The translations under genes were made by a program, and so were the position numbers. From positions 5,580,001 to 5,644,000 of the forward strand of contig AP026538.1 in assembly GCA_026075535.2 (NCBI GenBank): DNA of 64,000 nucleotides, given 5' to 3'. The stretch is from Tricholoma matsutake (taxonomy: Eukaryota > Basidiomycota > Agaricomycetes > Agaricales > Tricholomataceae). Under the pieces are notes generated by a model. It searched no databases. It was not told where the DNA came from and worked only from the letters and a program-made list of their open reading frames with translations. Positions 45,691-57,049 of the stretch are shown here, one piece after another; positions within the stretch are counted from its first letter, which is position 1; each line of letters opens with the position of its first letter.

Positions 45691-47819
45691 ATGTTCCCTG
45701 GGCCCTCTCTTGAAACCCTCCTCTCAATTCTCGTTGCTAATCCTCATCTTGCAAAAGCATTGGACATCACCTCATTGACTAGATTCATTCAAATCATCAG
45801 CCTCCTGAAGCCGTTTTTATTAACTTTACAGCCCTCCCACAACACCAACCCACCAGAAGAACTTTCAGTGAATGTCCATGAGTTCCTCAAGGCCTCAATG
45901 GAATTTGATGATGACCTCACGAAGCTTGCTTGGGAGGCATTGTGGGAAATTGCTTGGGACTTTGACCCAAACATAGAGGGTGTCCGAGAACTGGGAAGGC
46001 GGTCTCCAGCTCTTTATTGATCATGGGCTGTGTCGGGGTATCAGTATGTTCAGCTGTACTCTGGATTCTTGCTCCAAATGTCTCACACAAGCTAGCCTAC
46101 TAACATTTATGCCCACCAAGCCATGTTTGCATGGAGCCAAACTGTGTCCTTGTCCTCAAGGCCCGAGGTGCTAGTGGGGATACTTGGCCATGCAACCTCA
46201 TCAAATCAATCACTGCTGCTGTTACAGTTTTCACACAAGATTCTGGACCCATACCAGGTCAATCTACCTCTATGTATTGCCATCGTGAGCATTTATTCCA
46301 TTCCACAATGCTGGGTTCTGATATTCTAGCAGAATGTAAAACTCGATATTTTGCTAATTTTTATGTCCATGAGAATGCATCTAAGAGGACATACTACAGG
46401 GGGTCATTTGACTTTATACAAATTGCTACCCATGTTTTTATAGCCTCACAAACATGTGAGCTGTTCACAATGATGATGGCACATGCTTGGTATGGTACAT
46501 TCTTCATGGTCTGTTATATCCTGTTGAGCTACTATAATGAATAGGACATCAGCAACAAACTGTGCAAGGATCTATAATGAAGGCATCGGAGTACACAAGT
46601 CGACTCCTTTGCTTCCTGCTGCATACTCAAAGAGCCTAAAGCTTGATGTGGAGGATGTCTGGAACTTGCTGTTCCTCTACTGGCTACTTCTAGATTGTCA
46701 GGAGCAGGGGACAATCCTAGAGTTAGATCACAAGGCAGGATCTCAAGCTCACAGGCTTGAACCTGCACTACGAGTGCGTAACCTTTGAGTTTTGGGTACA
46801 GGTCAAGAAGAATGGAGCCATGCTTGCGATGCATGCTGCTGGATTAATGACACAGACCTGGAGCAGATAGGTAAGACTTTTTATCATCACATGCACCGAA
46901 CTATTCAATCATTTTGTAGGGTGTGTTCATTCTGTCGTAATTGATGGCATCAATACAATAGGCTGCCCCTGCTGTGATGTTCATGATTATGTAGTGCCGC
47001 TTGCATCTCAGAATGACCACTTTTGCCCTGACCACAATGATTTGGCTGATGAATGTGCTGTCACATCATGTACAGCAAAGGCTGATGATGGCTATTGTAC
47101 ATGCTCCCTCCCATCTCATTGCCAACTAGAGAGCTATAAGGATGAGCAGAATAAGGCAATGTTTCAGCTCAAACACTGCCTTGCTCACCTCAAGCTCTCT
47201 CAGCCAGATGCATCTTCTGACTTGTCTGACTCCCTTGACAATGCTGCACATGCATCACTCCCATATTCTGATGAACCAGTGCTCATTGATGTGAATGGTG
47301 TTTGTGATGGGAAGCCTGAAACTGGCAACAGAACTCTTCAAGCATGCTTTGGGCGCCGACGGACTCACAATGAAGAGCTATGTGTGGCATCTTGTGGTGT
47401 AATCCTGGGCCGTGCAACTTTCTATGGTTCTGAAGCTCCCAATAGTGTTCAAGTACATCCCAACATTATATCTTGGCCTTCCTCTGACAATTTCTCGTTA
47501 GACCTTTTTGATGTGGCTTTTCCCCATGAAGTCATCCCTCCTGGGTGTCATTTGGCATGACAACAATTGTCGAATTCAAGCCATGCTACAGGCAGAAGAA
47601 GATCCTTACCTCCAAACCTATTTTGATGATGTTGCTCTTCCTGTTGACATTTTCCACTTCAAGTCGAAGCACAAGGAGTTAGATATCACCTGTGGCACAT
47701 ATTGCAACCCCTACATATGGCCAGAACTCCGTACTCCAGAAGGAAACTGGTGTTTCAACTCATCTGCAGCTGAGCAAATTAATGCACAGTTTGGTGGATT
47801 TCAAGCTATCGTGAGATAA
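45691..47819 (+). pseudogene. KDZ-transposase-associated CxC5/CxC6 cysteine-cluster gene (decayed)
   Basis: The N-terminal exon 45691-46020 is helical. The CxC5-like part (about 46130-46790) shows VTVFTQDSGPIPG, a YCH..ECKTRYFANF zinc pair formed by splicing out GTGAGC..CTAG (about 46285-46328), and RTYYRG. Then W/TSATNCARIYNEG is joined by an intron at 46493-46543. The CxC6-like part (46800-47560) shows TGQEEWSHACDACCWIN, an intron at 46871-46919 (GTAAGA..GTAG), CPCCDVHD, CPDH and FGRRRTHNEELCV. The last exon (about 47510-47819) has GVIWHDNNCRIQA and SSAAEQINAQFGGFQAIV before a TAA. A frameshift near 46130 and the TAA suggest a pseudogene. These domains are known from mushroom genes linked to KDZ transposons; their role is unknown. 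Confidence 0.72.
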
Positions 47820-48019
47820 ATGCAAATTGACCACTATGGGTTCTTCCTCGATGAGATGATAAAATGTCAGAATCAGCATACAGTCCAGGAGCTCAAACGT
47901 AAGTTGAAAGCGCCATATAATATTCCTTGTCATATACTTCTTAGGCCAGATACTGCTTAGACTATAGTTACAATAGATTCATTAATCATCACAGTTGTTA
48001 AGTTGCAAAATGTCCTTTA
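47820..48019 (+). other. Continuation of the CxC6 gene after the stop, and short spacer
   Basis: After the TAA the same plus-strand frame still reads like coding sequence (FFLDEMIKCQNQHTVQELKRK). The stop therefore looks acquired and the original protein ran on to at least about 47910. Confidence 0.5.
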
Positions 48020-49741
48020 TTAGTCATCATCCAATGTCAAGTCGATTACTTCTCCGTTGACCTTCCAAGCCATGGAAACATCAGGTTGTTCCACCTTAAC
48101 AGGAGTACCAGCCTTCCTCGCCATACTCCTGTGCCTCTGAGCCTGCTCCCACACCAGGTCCTCAACCACCATGTTTTCATCCTCCAGTGGATGCATTAAT
48201 GTTCCAAAAACTCGACTGCGATGTAATGTGTCAATTGCATCTTCTCGTGATACTCAAAGGTCATCTTGAATGAGGAGAACAGCAACTTCAGGGAGCAGAA
48301 ATTCAAAGATAATTTCATTCCACCCAAGTGGCAATAGGTCATATGGTTCAAGTGTCTTCTCAGGAAACATAGATTGGAGTGTAAGGACAATCAGTTGATA
48401 TCCCTCTCATCCATAACTAGGAGGCAGTCAGTCAATGACAAACAGAATATAAGTCAGAAAATACTCACTATTCAGCAGATTGTTCTGTGAAAGTGTTTGT
48501 GTTCTTCCCTTTTTGCTTTGAGAGATGAGCCTTCTTTGCCAGTTCAAAGAACTCACTCTCCACTGGTTCTATCATAATTAGCTCAATCACCTCCTGATGG
48601 CTGAGGATGCAGCTGTGAAGCTTGTCAAAATTGATATCCTTTGGCCAGCCCTCTCACTCTGCTTCAGGAAGAAGCTCCTGCTCAAATCAGTGTTGCTCGC
48701 AGTACATCACATACACCATGAAACTCTGAGCCTCACAATGATTAAGGTTGTCTGGACTTTCCTCAGGCCAAGTGACATCTTCCAAGCATTTTTGCATTGC
48801 AATGAGTTCTGCAGACTGTATGGAGGGCATTGGCTGGTCACAGAACTTGCAGAGTAAACTAGTGGATGCTGAGATTAAGAACCCAGAGCAGTGAATGGAA
48901 GACTGTGACAGAGATCAAGAATGGATGGGGGAGGCAGACCAAGAATGAACAGATCCTGGGGAGCGAGACCGGGAATGAATAGAGGAGTGAGAGGGGGAGC
49001 ATGAGCGGGAACGGGTGACAGAGCACGACAACAGTTGCGGGCTGAGAGAGGTGTCTTCTAGAAGGTGTGGGTTTTCAATTGCTTTAAGCAGCTGCCAAAA
49101 TAGACCTGTTGGTATTTCACCATAGTTTATGAATTTCTCTTTAATATCTGCATCCATCTCATTCCATTGCCTTCAGTACTTCCAATGAGTGGTTCTGCTG
49201 CACTTTGCATTCAGGAATGATGTGCAGAATGCCTTCTCGCAACCAATGCCCTTTGCACAAAGTTTATCTAGCTTGGCCATCCCAGTGCTAATATCACAGA
49301 CATAAAAATTGTGGGGCCAAGCAATGGTCTTTGGCTTTCTACATGCTTCGCATCCCTGAGACTTGGATGACAATGTTGTCACATGTCGAGAAGGAAAAGG
49401 TATCTTCTGGTGTTTACAAGAGGGCAGCTGATGGGAGGAACCATGATGGGGAGAGTGAGACAGGGAGAGAGCTGTACATTGGGGAGAAGGCGATCGTGAA
49501 GGAGTAGATGGAGTGTCGAGCCTGCCCAAGCTTCGTGAAGATGGCCTGCAATGAGAGGCAATATCGTTCCAAGCCACCTTTTTCAATGGTGAAACTAACA
49601 CCTCTGCAGCTTGTTTGCTCCCTGTAGGTCGATGTTTGGGCTGTTTAGACAACTCATCATGAAGACCAGGGCAGTCAGTGAGTTCTTTGAGAAGGCTAGG
49701 GTGGAGACGGAGGAGGAGTTGTTGTCCATGAATGACATCGA
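48020..49741 (-). pseudogene. Unrecognised basidiomycete gene remnant with SR-like segment and C-terminal VIDLT motif
   Basis: On the minus strand, 49741-49173 encodes a serine/proline/arginine-rich stretch (SRSPSPQ, SLSHSPHHG). A cysteine pair and WPHNFYVCDISTGM follow, then a block ending near 49173 (CEKAFCTSFLNAKC). The frame resumes at 49157 (FINYGEIPTGLFWQLLKAIENPHL) with more RS/SP repeats. Further exons near 48660-48480 (DKLHSCILSHQEVIELIMIE) and 48370-48020 (LLPLGWNEIIFEFLLPEVA, stop TGA about 48253, SREDAIDTLHRSR) lead to NGEVIDLTLDDD, a SUMO-interaction-like ending, then TAA and an AATAAA-like signal. The 5' part is cut off by the LTR element at 49742. I recognise the texture but not the function. 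Confidence 0.5.
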
Positions 49742-50540
49742 TGTGGTAGGGTAGATGGTCTACTGGGAGTTCATTGACAATGGTTGTCACATTGCAAAGA
49801 AGGAGGTAAGCATGATCTCGGAGATCAGGGGAAAATAAGAGCAGGGGGAGAAGGGATTCAATGGGTAACCTTGAATACTTAGCTTATAATCTACACCTTG
49901 GTGTGTAGAAACTTGAGAGACTTAGTTGACTTTAAGGAATAACTCAGATGGAGGGCATAAAAAAAAGTGGGAGGAAGAAGGAATATGTTCCATTCGACAG
50001 GTGGGAGGACACCTAAATACAAACAAGGTAGCTATGATGTTGCACACATTGTCTTGCGTCGACAGGACCAAACAACAAGAAGAGAAACTAAAAAGACAAG
50101 GGAAGTGTCCATTTTGAGGAGTATTGATAGAATTCAAAATAAAGCTATGGTTCGTGAGGTGGGTGACGTCAGATTAGCAGTGTCGGGTCCTTGTCTTGGG
50201 GTTTCACAGGCTGGGAATTACTCAGGGAAAGGTTTGGCATTGAAACTCTCTATTTGTGGGATGCAACTTGTGCCCCCAGCAAGTGCAGAGAGCGCTCAAA
50301 CGCAACCTCTCGACCCTACCATCCAGTTGCTAGACCCATGGAGTCAGATTTTAGGTGGCTGAATTATGTTGATGCTTGATGTTGCAGATCGTCGAGGTAT
50401 TAAGGTATGAAAATAAGACTATAAAAGGAAAATAAAAATGAAATGAAATGCCAAGTACTGATCCTTCGGAATGGGTGCTGTGCTGTCGACGCAGAGGCCG
50501 AGGAAGCTGGGAGACATGAGCAAATGCATGACTAACACGT
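49742..50540 (-). repeat. 3' LTR of the gag-only element (outer limit uncertain)
   Basis: 49742-50210 matches 61315-61770 plus 63983-64000. The rest cannot be checked because the partner runs off the window. It contains the ACACCTTGGTGTGTAG hairpin near 49893 and, on the minus strand, a TATA-like CTTTTATAGTC near 50424. Gypsy-2 inserted at 50541, possibly within this LTR. Confidence 0.7.
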
Positions 50541-50941
50541 TGTTAGGGCGACACCCACTATCTGCTAGCTAAGACCATGTGGGTTCTCTCTACAAGAAGG
50601 GGGCAGGATCCGCGCTCGTGATGGGGGAACTGATCGTTTTGATGCAAGGGGTTATTAATAGGTAAGTTTGTTGACAAAGGCCTTTCACACCAAAAATGTA
50701 GGTGGAATACCTAAGAGAACACAACTGGGGTCCCCTAGGCATATATTTAGGGTTTATATACTATGTTACACATATTGTACATTGTTGTTACCGACGCACT
50801 CATACATGCGATACATTTTGATGCGTGCGAAATAAAATTCTCATGCTATCAAAGTGTAGCGTCATTTGGTGTCATGTAGCATAATTCGACATAATAAAAT
50901 AAAAATGAAATTTTATTAGGTAATGGGGTGGTTTCCTAACA
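50541..50941 (-). repeat. Gypsy-2 3' LTR
   Basis: This 401-bp copy differs from the right copy almost only at CG/TG/CA sites, for example CCGCGC against CCACGC and GATCGTT against GATCATT. Confidence 0.95.
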
Positions 50942-50954
50942 TTACCCCCCTTTT
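50942..50954 (-). promoter_or_regulatory. Gypsy-2 polypurine tract
   Basis: The minus strand reads AAAAGGGGGGTAA immediately before the 3' LTR start. It is the primer for plus-strand DNA synthesis. Confidence 0.75.
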
Positions 50955-52824
50955 ATGCCTCGACTTCCAGGCGAGAAAATATTGTGTCTGTCCCCTCTGT
51001 GAAATTTTGGTAAGGCCGGAATTTCATCCCCTCATACACCATTCTCGCAATGCAATGCGGAGCATTTGGATTACGTTTAAAGAATTGGGGGATTGCGTTA
51101 CGTGCTCGCTTACAATTCTCTTTGGGTTCCCACGAATTATTTTCATCAGTATAGTTTTTCCACTTTATTAAGAACTCCAATTTGTTCTGGCGAAGACATG
51201 AGTCTAGAATTTCTTCAACTATGTATTCTGGAGCACCTTCTACTATTATCAGAGGTTGCGGAGTAGTTTGTTGGCCAGGAATAGTGGGCGGGCAGTAAGG
51301 GCATAGGCGGGATACATTAATCTCGGGATCAATCTTGAATGATCGGGGTAATTTTAGGACTACTGCATTAGGCAAGATCACTTTAGAGATTGCATATGGG
51401 CCAACTTGTTTCTTTGTAAGTTTCCTTGAAGGTCATGGAATATTCAGGTCCTTGGTACTTAGCCATACCAAGTCACCAACTTTGTACTCTGGAGCACGTG
51501 CTCGAGTACGATCCACATGTCACATCATGTCATCACGTGCTTTCTTCAATGCCGCCTCTGCTTCCTCTTGTACCTTTTGCATCTTAGATACAAAGTCTTC
51601 TACCGACTGTACTTTGACTTCCCTTCTGGGTTCTACTCCCATGCGAGGATGATATCCATAATTCGCAAAAAAGGGTGACATACAAGTAGCCGAATAGAAT
51701 TTGTTATTGTGGGAAAATTCAGCAATTGCCAACCATTTGGGCCAGTCAGTTTGTCGGTAGTTGACAAACATACATAGGTACTGCTCCAACTCCTGATTCA
51801 TTCTCTCTGTCTGCCCATCAGTCTGCAGGTGATATGCCGTAGATAATTTAGTTTGAATTCCCAATATGTTGTTTAGTTCTCGCATAAACGCGGAAGCAAA
51901 TTGTGGTACACGATCGGAGATAACGGTATCGGGTAACCCATGTAACTGCCATACCTGATTTAGATAGAGGCACGCCAAGCCCAATGATGAGGTTTCTGTA
52001 GTAGTAGGAATAATATGGACCTCCTTTGTAAAGCGGTCGCATACTACGAATATTGCATCGTACCCTTGAGCCTCGGGTAATCCGGTAATAAAATCCACAG
52101 ATATATCTCGCCATGGCGCTTTAGGTATAGGGTTCGGCATTAATTTTCCTGCAGGTTTCTCTGGAAATTTCTTTCCCCTCATGCACGTATCACATCCATC
52201 CACATACCCCAACACATACTTCGAAATTCCGGGCCACCAATAATTTCTCATTACTAATTCCAATGTCTTCCATCTTCCTGGGTGTCTGGCAATTGGCATA
52301 TTGTTATGTAACTGGACAATCTCCTTTCGCAAATCCTGATCCTTTGGTACATACACTTTTCCTTGAAACAACACCAACCCTTGTTCCTCAGCCCATTCAT
52401 CTCCTTTGATATTACCTTTCTTCTCTCCCTTCAGAGCTTTCACGGCTTCCACTACTTCATCGTCCATTTCTGTACATTGTCTAATTTTAGACAACATTTC
52501 CATTTCCGAGCTATCTATTAATAGATGCCCTTGACGCATAGCGCAAATGCGAAAGTATTTGGGTTTGAGTAAGGTAACATTTTTATTGTCCTCCTCCACC
52601 CCCCTTTTATGATCGATACGTCTGGATAATGCATCTGCTTTCCTCATTAAGCTTCCCGCTTTGTGGACCAAGTGAAAATTGAAACGTGATAGGAATAGTG
52701 CCCAACGTGCTTGCCAGCAATTAAGCTTTTTAGTGGACATGAAGTATTGCAGATTTTGATGATCCATCCAGATCTCAATCTGATGCGTACATCCCTCCAA
52801 ATAATGCCTCCATGCCTCCAATGC
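50953..52824 (-). pseudogene. Gypsy-2 RNase H end, integrase and chromodomain (broken)
   Basis: The frame from 52821 continues RNase H (WMDHQNLQYFMSTKKL, AGSLMRKADALSRR). The zinc domain follows (H-N3-H through RHPG, then CDTCMRGK). The integrase core has VDFITGLPE, SDRVPQFASAF and TERMNQELEQYL, a complete D-D-E set. TGA at 51520-51522 and 51433-51435 break the C-terminal part, which ends with a chromodomain (EYIVEEILDSCLRQ, FLIKWKNYTDENNSWEP). Chromodomains steer such elements to histone-marked chromatin. Confidence 0.92.
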
Positions 52825-53486
52825 TCATATTATCCCCAACATCTCTTTGTCATGCACATCATAATTCCTCTCCACATCATTCAACCCTTTTGACAAGTAT
52901 GCACAAGGATGCCATTTGTCATCTTCGCACAGCATTGATAATACTGCTCCAGTAGCAAAATCAGATGCATCGGATTCCACTCGCAAAGGGCATGTGAAAT
53001 CTACTGGGGCTAATATTGGTCCCTCCACAAACTTCCTCTTCAACTCCTCAAATGCTGTCTGCTGCTGCTCTCCCCACCTCCACACTACTCCCTTTCGCAT
53101 AAGGTTATGTAAGGGTGCGGCAATTTTAGAAAAATTGTGCACAAAGCGACGATAATAATTTGCGAGTCCCAAGAAGGCTTGAACCTCCTTGACACGGGTG
53201 GGCGCAGGCCAATCTGTGATCGCCTGTACCTTGATCGGATCCATTTTGATCCTGTCAGGGCCAATCAATAATCCTAGGAACTCAATCTTGCTTGCCCCAA
53301 ACACACACTTCTCTGGTTTCAAAAATAGATCATTCTCCACCAACCTCCATAGCACCTCCTGCACTATCGCCTCATGATTCTCTTCATCCTCCATGAATAT
53401 CAGAATGTCGTCAATAAATATTATTACCATGCCTTTGTCTATTATGTCCTTGAAAATGTCATTCATCATATTTTGAAAGGTCAGGG
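52825..53486 (-). pseudogene. Gypsy-2 reverse transcriptase C-terminal half and RNase H start
   Basis: From the solo-LTR junction the frame reads TFQNMMNDIFKDIIDKG, the FIDDILIF active site, FLGLLIGPDRIKMDP, VKEVQAFLGLANYYRRFV and the RNase H entry ESDASDFATGAVLS, then a TGA at 52825-52827. The double aspartate is intact. The 5' half of RT lies beyond the solo LTR at 54207-54505. Confidence 0.92.
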
Positions 53487-54201
53487 TGTTACAATTTGTT
53501 ATCTGGACCCGCAAGACCGGGCATTTCATTTTTCCCTTCTGACACAACATGACTCACTTCCGATGGAGACCCCCCCCTGACCTGACTCCTGTCGATCAAC
53601 ATGCTGCACCGCAGTATTCTGTGACATCGGACTCCGTGACATCAGACTCCTTGACATCGGACCCTTGATATCAGATCCATGACATCGGACGCCTCATGCT
53701 TGGCATGAGGGTTATCTGCTATTGTTCTTCGACATGCTGCGCCGCAGCACTCCATGACATCGGATGCCTCATGCTAGGCATGAGGCTTGCTGTTCTATTG
53801 TTCCTTCTATATTTACTTGACAAGGATCTCGTATTCTGATTGGATGATAGACATTCTCTGAACCGTATATAAGCTACAGTAATACTGCCTGTATTCCTTA
53901 GCTTGACCTAATTCAAATAATGGTCTTAGACTCAACCAGAACACTCGACAGCTTAGGAAGCCCCCAGCTGTGATAAACTCAAACTCGACAGTTGGAAAGC
54001 CTCCAACTGTGATACACAAACCAACGGTCTACTCAGAAAGCCTCTGAGTAGGGATAGCCATAACAACTTGAGGAAGTACCCAAGTGAAGGCCAGAAGCCC
54101 GATACACTAGGAAAGCCTCCTAGTGCAATACGAGACAGTTGGAAAGCCTCCAACTGTAACATACGAAGCCAAGGCTGAGTTAAGGACCTATAGTCTTAAC
54201 A
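53487..54201. mobile_element. Solo LTR nested in Gypsy-2, 715 bp, with an array of hairpins
   Basis: The insert starts TGTTAC, ends CTTAACA and is flanked by CAGGG (53482-53486) and CGGGG (54202-54206), a 5-bp TSD with one CG to CA change. Removing it with one TSD copy rejoins the RT frame (NSP to TFQNMMND). The interior has TGACATCGGA repeats (53623-53700) and six hairpins with a shared GGAAAGCCTCC-type loop (53949-54157). No internal domain remains, which is typical of recombination between two LTRs. Confidence 0.88.
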
Positions 54202-55276
54202 CGGGGGACTATTAGTCATCCCAAAAAACATGACAAGTGGCTCAAAGGATCCTCGACGCATGGCAAATGCTGCCTTCCACTCATCTCCTTTCTTTATTTG
54301 TACATTGTTGTATCCCCATCGTAAATCCAATTTTTGTAAAGACCTTGGCTTTTCCCACCTTGTCAATTATTTCTGAGATCAACGGCAGGAGGTACGCGTT
54401 CTTCACTGTCCACTCATTCAAATACCTATAATCTGTACACATCCTCTTCCTTTGGTCTTTCTTTGGCACGAAGAATATTGGTGACATCTGCGGTGATTTC
54501 AAAGGTCATATGTATCCTTTGCGCAATTGCTCCTTCAGGAATGCATCCACTTCTTCTTGTTCCATCGGAGATAACGGATATACCTTCGACTTTTTCGGCA
54601 CAAACCCTGGCTTCCACACTGGCATTCGCTCAGACTCCTTCTTCTGGAACACTGACAGATGTTCATGATACACTTTTGGCACCCATTCCTCCACTGGCTT
54701 CTCCACCTTCACAATATTCTTGTACCATGACTGTCCTCCATGAATTGCTCTAAAGGTTTGCTTCTGCTCTTCTTTCTCGATCATGATTGGAACTTCCCCA
54801 TTTGGCATTTCCTCATCCTCCACTTCCTCCATTGTAACAGAATACTTTCTCGGACATTCTTTCTCTTTCTTTTTCCTTTTTTCCTTCTTCATCTTCCTCC
54901 CATACACATTACATTCCTTAGGACAATGAGTCATTTGTATTTTCCCAGTTTTCCAATCAATTTCGGGATTATGCTTCCATAACCATGGACATCCTATTAT
55001 TAGATTGGTTTTCCCAAGATTGCACACTTCGAATATGGCTCGCTCCTGATGCTCCTGATACTTTAGGATCATAGTCACCTCCTCCTTGATAGTTCCTCCA
55101 CGATTGACTATTCCATCAATATTGTACACCATTATAGGTTGCGCCAGCTTGCATGTGTTAATACCATTTCCAGTAATTAAGGATCGATTAATAAATAATC
55201 CTGTAGCACCACTATCAAGCAATGCTTCCACATCAATAGCTGCATGCGTGTCCACTGTCTTCAATCCCACAGTCAA
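54202..55276 (-). pseudogene. Gypsy-2 protease and reverse transcriptase N-terminal half (broken)
   Basis: The protease is seen as ALLDSGATGLFINRSLI near 55215, with IIGCPWLWKHNPEIDW downstream. A lysine/glutamate-rich linker precedes the RT start (VYPLSPMEQEEVDAFL). A TGA at 54506-54508 falls in the conserved GYI-R-P position. SPIFFVPKKDQRKRMCTDYRYLNEWT follows, split here only by notation. A one-base shift near 54345 hides the first catalytic block (LDLRWGY in the shifted frame). The sequence then runs to the solo LTR. Confidence 0.88.
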
Positions 55277-55467
55277 GGTGATTTCTGGTTCTATTCGTGC
55301 AGAGCAAATAAAGAATTTAGGGGTTTTCAGAAATAGTGCTCAGCAATTTTCTTGGTCACGTGATTCATAACAGTTGTACTCCTCCTCGATTTCCTTTTCT
55401 GATTTACTCTGGGTTTCCTCGGACACTAATACATTGTAACGATTCTGGGTCACCAATGGGGAAACCT

Positions 55468-56562
55468 TCACTGGGACTCTTCCACAAAATTCTTCTGCTT
55501 GCCTTCCTCCGGCTTCACTTCCTCGATTGTAGCTTCCCTAATCTTTCTTTTCTGCCCACAATTCCTAGAAATATGTCCTAACTGCCCACAGTTAAAAAAT
55601 TTAAGTGGGGCTCGTCTCCCTGCTTGATCAACCTCCATTGCCTCTGCTGGTGCTGCTGACTCCATAACTATAGGTGTCACTGCCATGGCCAGTGGCTGTG
55701 CCCTCGGAGCTTGCACCTGAGGCGCCTTTCCTTTCTCGGACTTTCCTCCTGATGACTTTCCAAATTTACTACTTCCGTACATCAACTTTGACTCCACCTG
55801 TTCCTGCCGATATTGGTCAAGGCACATTGCCCAATTATACCACTCGTCCAACTTCTCTGGCATAGAAGGTAGTCAGTAGATAGACTTGAATAAGGAGGGA
55901 TTTAATCCTGCTTTCAAAAACTCTACCACCGCGGCTTCTCCCATGTCCATTTGCAAAGCTTCTGCTTTGAACTGCAAAATAAATTCATCCGCCATTAAGG
56001 AACCTTGGCGCATGGTCTTTAATTTAGCATTGGCTGTCGCCTTTGGATTAGGGTCTCCAAACTGTGCCTCCAATCTCTCCAGAAATTCCTTGAAGGTTGC
56101 AAATGGTTTATTTCCCACGGCAATTTGATTAATAGCCTCTTTTCTCCAGAACTGTGCTTTCCCCCCCTGAATGTATGAGAGAGCAAACATAATCCTAGAC
56201 TCAGCTGTACAAAACTCTGGCTTCCTCCCATGGATGTACAATACTATAGAGCTGATGAAGGATTTTGTATTCTCCATGGTACCGTCAAAGATTTGCGGGG
56301 GCGCATACTTAGGTAAGCACGCTTTTCCATTTCCAGATTTCTCTGCTGTCTCATCCTCCTGCGATATCCACTCCACCATCTCCTCCATCTCATCATCTCT
56401 TTCTCCTATCGTCTCTGGCTGTACTTCCTCTTGTCTGGGCTGTGATGCTGCCAATACTGACACTAATTGTGACATTTGCGCTGTGAGCGCATCAATTTTT
56501 GCCTCTAGTGCTGGTATGGGAACAGGATTAGGACCGGGATTAGAAGTTGAAGGTTCAGACAT
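55468..56562 (-). pseudogene. Gypsy-2 gag (one stop, damaged zinc knuckle)
   Basis: ATG 56562 opens a gag with the usual capsid blocks (FDGTMENTKSFISSIVLY, FALSYIQGGKAQFW, FKEFLERLEAQFGDPN). A TGA at 55873-55875 interrupts the frame, which then continues with LDEWYNWAMCLDQYRQ. The zinc knuckle near 55590 reads FFNCGQLGHISRNC, lacking the first cysteine expected two residues before NC. The intact protein packages RNA. Confidence 0.9.
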
Positions 56563-57049
56563 AATTGTAGAATCTGTGATGAATCACTTCTTCAACAAAT
56601 TCAAAATTTTTTCTTCGAGACCTCTCCAAACGTTTATGGGTCACGTGATAAGGTTTGTCGAGGTTCGTCAATCGTTCATCGTTCGTCAGGCACCTATTTT
56701 GACACTTTGGATCAATAACCCTTCCAACAGTGCCTGATCTCGGAGATATCGCTGAATTCGGCTTGTAACTAAAATAGTCGTCCGAATAGAGTAATGTAAA
56801 TCATAACTAAACCAGATCCGATTGGTTGTCTGGTTGCAGCTGTCCTAATGACGAGCGCTGCCTCTCGATCACTGGCAGTCGCAATGTAAGGCGAGGCCTG
56901 GCGTCAGCTTACAAAAGAAAAGGTAGATTACGTATGTACAAGTACTTCCGGCTCGTGCCGAAAGGGTGAGTAATCGGATGTGGGGCGGTGAAACAATGAC
57001 GGATGCACAAGTAAGAGAAGGCGCACTGATATGGGGAGTTGTGTTCTTC

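Noticed and set aside
51335..53580. Plus-strand frames across Gypsy-2
   Set aside because: They are shadows of the minus-strand integrase and RT, which carry the family motifs.
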